The notes under the pieces: model-generated
Told to the model about the DNA's origin: nothing
Database searches by the model: none
Seen by the model: only the letters and a program-made list of their open reading frames with translations
Shown here: positions 16,580 through 23,220 of the stretch, one piece after another
Layout: the number at the start of each line of letters is the position of its first letter
How positions within the stretch are numbered: the stretch's first letter is position 1
Position numbers and translations under genes: made by a program
IMG/VR virus record: IMGVR_UViG_3300037090_000360
Coordinates: 1-25,066 of that record
Length of the DNA: 25,066 bases
Direction: 5' to 3' (one strand)
Source: a virus

Positions 16580-18135
16580 AAGCATTAAATGAAGCATTTG
16601 TTATAAGCAAAAGAACAGATCAGAAGGGTAATTATATTGCATATATTGACCCGAATAAGCCAGAAAACAAAGAAACTTTTAAATACAAAGACATATTTAA
16701 GAATCATGGTGCTAAATGGAATAATGATTATAAATTTTGGTTTTGGTATATAGGCAAAACAAAAGATCAATGGCAAAACGTTTACAGTCATTTCATTGAA
16801 CCAGCATTAAAAGAAGTACATGCATTAGAAGGTGCTCCAGAAGAAGAAAGTGCTGCAGCATTAATATCATCATTGGATGCTCTCTTATCAGAAATTAGTG
16901 CAACACCAACCACTACAAATCCAGAAAATGATGCTGAACTTACACCTGAAGAAAAAAAAGCACTTATTGACAAATTAGGAAAGTTTAAAGAAACTTTGGT
17001 CAATATTGATAGTGATGAAGAATTTAAAAAAACAATGCAGATTATTTTATCTTTTAAAAATTCTCAAGGACATTCATATAGTTTCATGAATAGTATATTA
17101 ATCATGATTCAGAATCCTAATGCAAGTTTAGTAAAAAGTGAAATCAACTGGAATAGATTTAACAGAACTGTTGTTGATAAGAAAAACAGAATGATTATAC
17201 GTTCTCCGAGTAAAAGGGCAATGAGACCGTATTCTAAAATTGAAAAAGAAAAAATTACCGCAGAATTTTTAAAATCGGTTGGCAAAAATACTTATAATGA
17301 ATTGGGTCCGGGTGAACGTGAACGTCTTGGCGTTCAGCTTCGTGGAGCATTTAGTGGTCACGATTTTGATTATACATTTGTATATGATGTTTCAAATACT
17401 CAACAAATGGAAGGCAAAGAAAATTTCTTGGGTGATTATGAAAAACGTAAAGAAATTAAATGGTTTGAAGAAAACATGATAAGTGAAGAAATCAGACCAA
17501 TATATAAATCATTACTTGATTTTGCTCAAGAAAATGGAGTTAAAATAGAATTGGTTGATGAATTGGATGGTGCAAGAGGAGTAAGTTCAAGTGGTTTGAT
17601 TCGAATTTTAAAAAATGAAGGTAATGATGTTGGTCTAACAAAAACATTGGCACATGAAATTGCACATGAATTATTACATCAAAGTTATGTGAAAAATAAA
17701 AATTCAAAGTTTTCACAATATTTTGTGGGTAAAACTGAAGGTAGAGATGCTGTTGAACAACAAGCTGAATTGACAGCATGGATGGTATTAGGTTCATTTA
17801 ATTTTGATTTAAAAACAACTTCTTTAAATTATGCAGCAATGTGGGGTGCTGATAAAGATGCTATGATTCGAGTATTTGATACAGTATCTGGTGTTGTCAG
17901 TATGTTGGTGGATTATATAAGTAGAAAAATTAAAAATAATGCAAACAATGTTGCACCACAAAATAACACAAATGCAGCCACACCACAAAATGAAGTACTT
18001 GATAATACATCAAAAACAGTTACACCAATGGATGTAGCAAGATTTATTGGTGTTGAAAAAGAGTACCAAGATGTTTTAAATAAAAATAAAAGCGAACTGG
18101 TAGAAAATTTCTACAGTTTATTAAAAAAATTATGA
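16576..18135 (+). CDS. ArdC-like anti-restriction protein with zincin metallopeptidase domain
   Basis: ArdC proteins bind single-stranded DNA and protect incoming DNA from restriction; they pair an N-terminal DNA-binding domain with a zinc peptidase-like domain. The DNA-binding signature is here: HSYSFMNSILIMIQNP (166-181), an INWNRFNRTVVDKK block (190-203) and IIRSPSK. The peptidase domain has LAHEIAHELLH (358-368; zinc ligands His360 and His364) and EQQAELTAW (394-402; Glu398 the likely third ligand). N-terminal residues ~18-75 form a separate domain with GAKWNNDYKFWFWYIG, like modules that bind nucleic acid. The protein begins MKALNEAF, a very short leader with an LNE site. Residues 481-501 repeat the small protein just upstream, after a disordered Asn-rich linker. 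It overlaps both neighbours by ATGA. A packaged, injected ArdC would act before host restriction; that part is inference. Confidence 0.85.
   Translation: MKALNEAFVISKRTDQKGNYIAYIDPNKPENKETFKYKDIFKNHGAKWNNDYKFWFWYIGKTKDQWQNVYSHFIEPALKEVHALEGAPEEESAAALISSLDALLSEISATPTTTNPENDAELTPEEKKALIDKLGKFKETLVNIDSDEEFKKTMQIILSFKNSQGHSYSFMNSILIMIQNPNASLVKSEINWNRFNRTVVDKKNRMIIRSPSKRAMRPYSKIEKEKITAEFLKSVGKNTYNELGPGERERLGVQLRGAFSGHDFDYTFVYDVSNTQQMEGKENFLGDYEKRKEIKWFEENMISEEIRPIYKSLLDFAQENGVKIELVDELDGARGVSSSGLIRILKNEGNDVGLTKTLAHEIAHELLHQSYVKNKNSKFSQYFVGKTEGRDAVEQQAELTAWMVLGSFNFDLKTTSLNYAAMWGADKDAMIRVFDTVSGVVSMLVDYISRKIKNNANNVAPQNNTNAATPQNEVLDNTSKTVTPMDVARFIGVEKEYQDVLNKNKSELVENFYSLLKKL
18016..18078 (+). repeat. 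63-bp direct repeat, copy 2 (ArdC-like C-terminus)
   Basis: Pairs with 16427-16489. It encodes TVTPMDVARFIGVEKEYQDV and Leu501, following a disordered linker, so it is a separable C-terminal tag rather than part of the peptidase fold. Confidence 0.85.
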
Positions 18136-18518
18136 GTAATATTTCTTATAGTGCCGTAGTTCTTGATGATAATTCAAGACAAAGGCTAATTGAAAGATTT
18201 AAGAATATAATACCCGAAGGTTGGGATATTATTGCAGATCATATGACTGTTAATTTGGGTGAAATTGACCCTGAATATGAAAAGTATCTTGGCTTAGCTG
18301 TACGTTTAACTGTTAATGATATTGCTATGGATGATAAAGTAATTGCAGTTGGCGTATCATCAGGAATTAACGCACATAATCCCAAAGCACATATAACACT
18401 GGCAGTAAATAGGACAAATGGTGGTAAACCAGTGATGTCAAATAATCTGACTAATTGGGAGAAATTACGCAGACCATTATTATTAAGAGGAAAAATAACT
18501 CAAGTAGAATATAAATAA
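18132..18518 (+). CDS. 2H phosphoesterase (tRNA-ligase CPDase-like or Acb1-like)
   Basis: 2H enzymes carry two H-x-T/S motifs and open 2',3'-cyclic phosphates in RNA or cleave cyclic nucleotides. The two motifs are DHMTVNLG (36-43; His37, Thr39) and AHITLAVN (86-93; His87, Thr89), spaced as expected for this 128-residue fold. The context ADHMTV...DDKVIAVGV...HITLAVN resembles the cyclic phosphodiesterase module of tRNA ligases. T4 Acb1, which destroys CBASS cyclic oligonucleotides, is another member of the superfamily, so anti-CBASS activity is an alternative. It overlaps the ArdC-like gene by ATGA and lies one base from a HAD phosphatase of the RNA-repair type, which leans towards RNA end healing. 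The superfamily call is strong; the substrate is open. Confidence 0.75.
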   Translation: MSNISYSAVVLDDNSRQRLIERFKNIIPEGWDIIADHMTVNLGEIDPEYEKYLGLAVRLTVNDIAMDDKVIAVGVSSGINAHNPKAHITLAVNRTNGGKPVMSNNLTNWEKLRRPLLLRGKITQVEYK

Positions 18519-18519
18519 A

Positions 18520-19101
18520 ATGATAACAAGACTATGTGCATTTGATTTTGATAGTACTCTCATAGATTCTCCCCAAAAAGAAAGTGGAAAAATTCAATGG
18601 TCAGAGAAAATGGGAAAGCCATATTCATATCAAGGCTGGTGGGGCAGACCAGAAAGTCTTGATTTGAATGTTTTTGATATTAAACCATTTCCAAAAATAT
18701 TGAATCTTTTAAATAAAGATGTTTCAACGCCAGCTACATATACAATTGTATTGACTTCAAGACAGGAAAAATTACGTTCTTTAGTTCAAGAAGTATTAGA
18801 TGCAAATAATATTCATGTCGATAAACTCGATATGCAACGTGATCAAAGAACTAAAGGTCAAAAAATTCTTGATTATACAAAAAAATTTCCAGACCTAAGA
18901 GAGATTAATGTTTATGATGATAAAGGTACAGACATTCTTTCATATGAAAACATAAAAAATCAGTTACCCAAAGGTATAAAATTTAATGTTTATTTGGCAA
19001 ATGAAGGTAATATTGCATTGAAGGAAGCAGATATGAAATTAATAAATTTTATTAATGAAATAATTTTCAGAGATTCTGAAATTTGGAAAAAATTAATTTA
19101 G
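18520..19101 (+). CDS. HAD phosphatase of the 'Swiss Army Knife RNA repair' type
   Basis: The HAD catalytic motif FDFDSTLIDSP (8-18; Asp9 and Asp11) is followed by QGWWGRPESLD (38-48). The GWW-x-x-P block is the mark of the HAD group associated with RNA-repair proteins. Motif II is VLTSRQEKL (77-85) and motif IV is VYDDKGTD (131-138; Asp133, Asp134), so the active site is complete. 193 residues is a full-length single domain. The expected role is removal of phosphate from an RNA or nucleotide end. It is one base from the 2H phosphoesterase, and the two together would heal 3' ends. It ends with a TAG two bases before the next GTATTTAT motif. Confidence 0.78.
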   Translation: MITRLCAFDFDSTLIDSPQKESGKIQWSEKMGKPYSYQGWWGRPESLDLNVFDIKPFPKILNLLNKDVSTPATYTIVLTSRQEKLRSLVQEVLDANNIHVDKLDMQRDQRTKGQKILDYTKKFPDLREINVYDDKGTDILSYENIKNQLPKGIKFNVYLANEGNIALKEADMKLINFINEIIFRDSEIWKKLI

Positions 19102-19103
19102 GT

Positions 19104-19111
19104 GTATTTAT
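19104..19111 (+). promoter_or_regulatory. GTATTTAT motif, putative phage promoter
   Basis: Sixth copy, context TGTATTTATA, two bases after the HAD stop and 15 bases before the ATG at 19127. Here the motif precedes a homing endonuclease, so the mobile gene sits behind the element rather than disrupting it. Confidence 0.5.
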
Positions 19112-19126
19112 AGTAAAATTATTATA

Positions 19127-20062
19127 ATGAAAAAATTAACTAAAGAAGAATTTATTGAGAAAGCAATTGATGTTCATGGTAATGAATATGATTATTCTTT
19201 AGTTAATTATATTAATTCTCGAACAAAAATTGATATTGTTTGTAAAGAACATGGTATTTTTTCTCAAAATCCAAGAAATCATATTGGATGTAAAAGTAAA
19301 TGTCCTCTATGTCGAAACAAAAAATTATCAAAAGAATTTGCATCAAATACTAATGATTTTATTGAAAAAGCAATTAAAATTCATGGCAATACATATGATT
19401 ATTCTAAAGTTGATTACATTAACACAAATACTAATGTAACAATTATTTGTCCAATACATGGAGAATTTGAACAAACACCTGCAAATCATTTAAATGGTTC
19501 TAATTGTATGAAGTGTGTTAAAAGTGAATTAGGTAAAAAATATTCATTGTTAGTCGGTGATTTTATAAAAAGAGCAAATGAAGTTCATAAGAATAAATAT
19601 GGATATAATAATGTTATTTATGAAAATCATATGAATAAAGTGGATATTATTTGTTTTAAACATGGTATATTTAAACAAACTCCTAATGCTCATTTACATG
19701 GTCAGGGATGTCCAATTTGTTGTGAATCAAAAGGTGAAAAAACTATTAAAGAATTTTTAATTGAAAACAATATTGAATTTATTAGACAAAAAAAATTTAA
19801 AGAATGTTGTGATAAAATGCAATTACCTTTCGATTTTTATCTTCCTAAATATAATTTATTAATTGAATATGATGGCGAACAACACCAAAAAATTATTAAG
19901 CATTATGGTGGAAAAAATGGATTGGTTGAAAGAAAAAAACGTGATATGATTAAAAATAAATTTGCGATTAATAATAAAATTTATTTATTGAGATTGCCAT
20001 ATATGCTTTTAGAAAATAATGAAATTATACCTACTTTAAAACATACATTAAATTTATGTTAA
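19127..20062 (+). CDS. homing-type endonuclease with three zinc-ribbon-like repeats
   Basis: This is a site-specific mobile nuclease. Three copies of a ~55-residue module occupy about 9-62, 78-130 and 146-198. Each reads FIEKAIxxHGNxYDYS...I.CxxHGxFxQ.PxxHLxG..CxxC, with Cys and His positions fit to bind zinc and recognise DNA. The C-terminal nuclease (about 202-300) contains GEKTIKEFL, LPFDFYLPKYNLLIEYDGEQH (233-253; Asp236, Glu247, Asp249, His253) and a KRDMIKNKFA helix, a Vsr/PD-(D/E)XK-like arrangement. This module set is common in large phages. It ends 7 bases inside the start of the ParB/ART-like gene. The protein is strongly enriched in Asn, Lys and Ile. It differs from the other endonuclease in repeat type, so the two arrived separately. 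Confidence 0.85.
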   Translation: MKKLTKEEFIEKAIDVHGNEYDYSLVNYINSRTKIDIVCKEHGIFSQNPRNHIGCKSKCPLCRNKKLSKEFASNTNDFIEKAIKIHGNTYDYSKVDYINTNTNVTIICPIHGEFEQTPANHLNGSNCMKCVKSELGKKYSLLVGDFIKRANEVHKNKYGYNNVIYENHMNKVDIICFKHGIFKQTPNAHLHGQGCPICCESKGEKTIKEFLIENNIEFIRQKKFKECCDKMQLPFDFYLPKYNLLIEYDGEQHQKIIKHYGGKNGLVERKKRDMIKNKFAINNKIYLLRLPYMLLENNEIIPTLKHTLNLC

Positions 20063-20883
20063 AAAACGGAAGACCATATCATTTACCACAAATCTCAATG
20101 CCGTTTGAAGAAATGCTTCAAAAACTTGATGAAGAAAACATCGAATATGAAATGATTGAACTTGAACCAAGCGAAAATGATGGAATAAATGTTTCACAAA
20201 ATGTTACATTTTCTGATGAAGTAGAAAAATGTAACATAAGTGATAAGAATCCTATTTGGATTGCTGAAGACAATAAAATTTGTGATGGTCATCATCGTTA
20301 TATCCGTGCACTGATTGATAAAGTGCCACTTAAAGCAATAAAACTTGGTTTAAATGAAAAAGATGCTTGCAGAGTTTTAAATAAAATAGAGGATATTTAT
20401 GAATATCAGCAAAAACGTGGCTTGGAAGAAGTTGAAATGCAAGACGCAATTAATTATTATGGTGGTGATGAAAATCAATTTTTAAATACTCTGGAAGAAG
20501 ATAATTTTAATATTGAAACTCCATCAGGAGAAACAAAAACAAATCAAAAGACAATTACTGCATATCGAAAAGAACCTATAAAAGAAAATTCGGCTGTAGG
20601 AAATTTCTTTTCATTAAAACCTATTGAGGGATTTAGTAAATATGAAATTGATTTTGACAATCTTTTAGACTTACATTCTTTGGGTGTTACATATAAAGAT
20701 GGACAAGAACCTGCCGATATTCTGGCAAAAATTTGGTTTCCACACATAAATTTTGAAAAATTAAGTGAACAATATGGCATGCCTTCAATTAATCTTAAGA
20801 ATAAAGCAATTACAGAAAAAGCAATGAGTTTAGGATATGATGGAATCAAGCATGATGATAAATTAATACAAGGATTAAAATAA
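20056..20883 (+). CDS. ParB-like domain fused to an ADP-ribosyltransferase-like domain
   Basis: Residues ~30-120 are a ParB/sulfiredoxin-like fold: strand PIWIAEDNKICDGHHRYIRAL (66-86, with GHHR at 78-81) is the family's nucleotide-binding signature, followed by KVPLKAIKLG. Such domains in phage polyvalent proteins act on nucleotides or DNA. Residues ~165-275 look like an ART-like domain: ITAYRKE (167-173), GNFFSLKP (182-189), YEIDFDNLLDL and the ending MSLGYDGIKHD (257-267). These patterns recur in phage ART-like modules, but the canonical catalytic Glu is not obvious, so activity is uncertain. The start overlaps the homing endonuclease by 7 bases; Met15 is an alternative start if that gene replaced the original leader. 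No L/I-N-E leader is present. T4 Alt is a precedent for an injected ART. Confidence 0.68.
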   Translation: MLKNGRPYHLPQISMPFEEMLQKLDEENIEYEMIELEPSENDGINVSQNVTFSDEVEKCNISDKNPIWIAEDNKICDGHHRYIRALIDKVPLKAIKLGLNEKDACRVLNKIEDIYEYQQKRGLEEVEMQDAINYYGGDENQFLNTLEEDNFNIETPSGETKTNQKTITAYRKEPIKENSAVGNFFSLKPIEGFSKYEIDFDNLLDLHSLGVTYKDGQEPADILAKIWFPHINFEKLSEQYGMPSINLKNKAITEKAMSLGYDGIKHDDKLIQGLK

Positions 20884-20892
20884 AATAAAGCT

Positions 20893-21237
20893 ATGAATAC
20901 ATACAAAATTACAAACTTAACAAATACCGCAGGAAAGCGTGATTTTAGATTCAATTCTTCATTAGACATTGAATATGTTGATAATATGATCAAGAAAACA
21001 GTTAGCGTAAAACCCGGGGCAAGTCTCTACCTGACAGTATCTTCTTTGCCTATGTCAGTACATAAATTAAGAGTAAAAAACTTAATTAGTGTTATTGAAG
21101 TAAGTGCAAAAGAATTGGCAGATTTTATGAACAACGCCAAACCAAAATCAGCACCTGTGGCAGTAAAAGAACTTGTAACTGAAGAAGTTACCGCAGAGGA
21201 AACTGCAAAAAGATCAAGCAGGAAGAAGAAAGAATAA
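20893..21237 (+). CDS. hypothetical phage protein, probably structural, 114 aa
   Basis: Unrecognised. Residues 1-75 look like a small beta-sandwich: TYKITNLTNTAGKRDFRFN, then KKTVSVKPGASLYLTVSSL and a last strand LISVIEVS. A disordered tail rich in Ala, Pro and Glu ends in SSRKKKE. The pattern (N-terminal beta domain, charged flexible tail) is usual for phage head or tail decoration proteins, but I cannot assign it. It is the last gene before a terminator, nine bases after the ParB/ART-like stop, and has an A-rich leader. Confidence 0.75.
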   Translation: MNTYKITNLTNTAGKRDFRFNSSLDIEYVDNMIKKTVSVKPGASLYLTVSSLPMSVHKLRVKNLISVIEVSAKELADFMNNAKPKSAPVAVKELVTEEVTAEETAKRSSRKKKE

Positions 21238-21263
21238 CATACATTCTTTATTAGTAGAATATT

Positions 21264-21293
21264 GATGCCAACATTTTGTTGGCATTTATTTTA
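21264..21293 (+). terminator. rho-independent terminator
   Basis: ATGCCAACA (21265-21273) pairs perfectly with TGTTGGCAT (21277-21285) around a 3-base TTT loop, then a TTTATTTT tail. It closes the unit ending at 21237. An in-frame ATG at 21276 lies inside this hairpin, one reason to start the glycosyltransferase at 21381 instead. Confidence 0.85.
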
Positions 21294-21333
21294 AAAATCT
21301 CTTTCATCTTTGATGATTTTCAGTTATTTTTAC

Positions 21334-21341
21334 GTATTTAT
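21334..21341 (+). promoter_or_regulatory. GTATTTAT motif, putative phage promoter
   Basis: Seventh copy, context CGTATTTATA, between the terminator and the ATG at 21381 (39 bases of A/T-rich leader). As at 10111, it lies directly after a terminator. Confidence 0.55.
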
Positions 21342-21380
21342 AATAAATTACATTATTTTATAATAATTTATAAACAAAGC

Positions 21381-22763
21381 ATGGACGGAAAAATTAGAAT
21401 TTTATTTTATAACCTTGATAGCGCAGGGGTAAACTACTTTAGAACATTAACACCAGCACAAGAACTTCAAAGAAATCATTCAGACGATTTTTTCGTTGAA
21501 ATTAATCCACAAATAGATTTTAATGACCCTAAGTATATCGATTACTTAAAAACATTTCATATAATACACTATCACCGTCAATTCTTAAGCGATACAAAAG
21601 ATATGTTAAAGTTGGCAACCGAACTAAGAAAATCAGGTACAATATTAATGGTTGATATCGATGACTACTGGCAATTACATAAAAAGCACCCATTCTATTC
21701 TTTGAATCTTGAGAAGAAAATGCATATTCCGATATTGGAAAATTTAAAGATTGCTGACTATGTTACAACCACAACAGATTTATTTGCAAGCGAAGTTCGT
21801 AAAATAACTGGCAGGGATAATGTTGGTGTATTTTACAATTCAATCGACCCTACATGGATGAAACAATTTCAGAACAATAGAAAACCAGACTCAGATGGTT
21901 TTGTAAGAATTACATATGCTGCAGGGTCAAGTCATATGGCTGATATGGAACAGCTTGAAGGTGTATTTAATGTATTATCAAATGATTCACAATTAAAAGA
22001 TAAATTTAAGATTATTCTTGCTGGATGGGATACTGAAGGTAATACCACTGATATTACTTTTAATCAGGAGTTTGGTGATATATTACAAAAGAAGAAATTA
22101 TGGACTCATGAAGTTGTTAAAGCAATTAATAAATCAAGAGGTGACGTAGATAAAATACCTAAATTACCCGCAGATTTGAAAGAGAAATATAGAGGTAAAA
22201 TTTTTAATCAAAAACAGAGAGATATTCAATCAACTGAAAGTGTCTATTTAATATATGAAAAAATATTGACAGACAATCATCACATGATTAATAATCCTGA
22301 TTACGTGCAATGGCTTTCAAATTTTGAAAGAAATGTTAAATATGATAATGAATTTAACTATGCCAGACGTTGGACAGAAAAAGCAAATACATATGCTAAA
22401 GTATTGGATGAAACTGATATTGTAATAGCACCTCTTGCTGACAATTCATTCAACAGGATGAAATCAAATTTGAAACAGGTAGAATGCTGGACAAGAAAAC
22501 TTCCGATAGTATGTTCAGATATACCTCCATATAATATAGATGGTAGACACATGGAAAATTGTGTTCTTATACCTACAGAAAAAAATGCCAGAAAATATTG
22601 GCAGAAGTATTTAAAGAAACTCATACTTGACGCTGATCTACGCAAACAACTTGGCGAACAGCTATATGAAGACTTTAAAGATAAATATAACTTGGCAACG
22701 GTTACAAAAAAACGTGCTGATTTTTATAAAGCAGCAGTTGCAAAAACATTAGCAGTAGTTTAA
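21381..22763 (+). CDS. GT-B fold glycosyltransferase (GT4-like)
   Basis: It transfers a sugar from a nucleotide donor; the acceptor may be a virion protein, phage DNA or a host surface. The N-terminal Rossmann half begins KIRILFYNLDSAGVNYFRT, typical of GT4-like enzymes, with FHIIHYHRQFLSD and TILMVDIDDYWQLH further on. The donor half starts near VRITYAAGSSHMADMEQLEG. Near the C-terminus are DIVIAPLADNSFNRMKSNLK and LPIVCSDIPPYN, which match the nucleotide-sugar site of the family. I start it at 21381 (460 aa): the upstream in-frame ATG at 21276 is inside a terminator hairpin and would add an unrelated hydrophobic stretch, and 21381 follows a GTATTTAT motif. A long charged insert (about 205-310) lies between the halves. 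Confidence 0.85.
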   Translation: MDGKIRILFYNLDSAGVNYFRTLTPAQELQRNHSDDFFVEINPQIDFNDPKYIDYLKTFHIIHYHRQFLSDTKDMLKLATELRKSGTILMVDIDDYWQLHKKHPFYSLNLEKKMHIPILENLKIADYVTTTTDLFASEVRKITGRDNVGVFYNSIDPTWMKQFQNNRKPDSDGFVRITYAAGSSHMADMEQLEGVFNVLSNDSQLKDKFKIILAGWDTEGNTTDITFNQEFGDILQKKKLWTHEVVKAINKSRGDVDKIPKLPADLKEKYRGKIFNQKQRDIQSTESVYLIYEKILTDNHHMINNPDYVQWLSNFERNVKYDNEFNYARRWTEKANTYAKVLDETDIVIAPLADNSFNRMKSNLKQVECWTRKLPIVCSDIPPYNIDGRHMENCVLIPTEKNARKYWQKYLKKLILDADLRKQLGEQLYEDFKDKYNLATVTKKRADFYKAAVAKTLAVV

Positions 22764-22773
22764 AAATAAAAAC

Positions 22774-23220
22774 ATGAAAACAAAATTAGTTAAATCAAAA
22801 AAAATTAAACAGCTTGAAAAGAAAGCTCGTAAAGAAGAAAAAAAAATACACTCTAAAGTAAAAAGGGTATTTGGTACAAGAGTTGGAAAAACACCAAAAA
22901 TTAACGAATATTATAACAAACAAGACGATAAAAAGGATAAGAGAAAAAGTAATCAACTTGTTGATGCGATCACCAAATCAGTTATTCTTAATAAAAGAAT
23001 GTTAGGTAGAGATAATTATCAACTAAAGAGATGGCAAGAATCATATTTTCAAGAACTATATTCTGAGTTTAGAAGATTAGTTGAAAAATATAATAAAGGA
23101 CTTCAGGTTAAAGCAGAAACATTAGCAGATAAAATTAGTGATTTAAAAACCGAAAAAAAAATGCTTCAGTGTGATGTAAAAGAACTTGAAGAAAGAAAGA
23201 AAGTATTGATTAATGATTAA
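22774..23220 (+). CDS. basic coiled-coil hypothetical protein, 148 aa
   Basis: Not recognised. The first ~60 residues are highly basic (KLVKSKKIKQLEKKARKEEK and on). The middle contains SNQLVDAITKSVILNKRMLG, and the last ~55 residues are a heptad-rich coiled coil (ADKISDLKTEKKMLQCDVKE and on). There are no enzyme motifs or signal peptide. It follows the glycosyltransferase after 10 bases and overlaps the next gene by 8, so the three are one unit. Charge and coil suggest a nucleic-acid-associated or assembly protein. Confidence 0.75.
   Translation: MKTKLVKSKKIKQLEKKARKEEKKIHSKVKRVFGTRVGKTPKINEYYNKQDDKKDKRKSNQLVDAITKSVILNKRMLGRDNYQLKRWQESYFQELYSEFRRLVEKYNKGLQVKAETLADKISDLKTEKKMLQCDVKELEERKKVLIND

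Noticed and set aside
19127-19730. Repeated DNA as a possible mobile-element array
   Set aside because: The similarity is at protein level between three zinc-ribbon modules of one endonuclease; the DNA is too divergent for a recent repeat array.
20544-20993. 149-codon open frame on the minus strand
   Set aside because: It lies antisense to the ParB/ART-like gene and has a composition produced by reading A-rich coding DNA backwards. No motif, no leader, and no minus-strand genes elsewhere.
21276-21380. Upstream in-frame extension of the glycosyltransferase from ATG 21276
   Set aside because: The ATG lies in the loop and 3' arm of a perfect terminator hairpin. The 35 added residues are hydrophobic and unlike the family's start, and 21381 begins with the typical first strand after a GTATTTAT motif.
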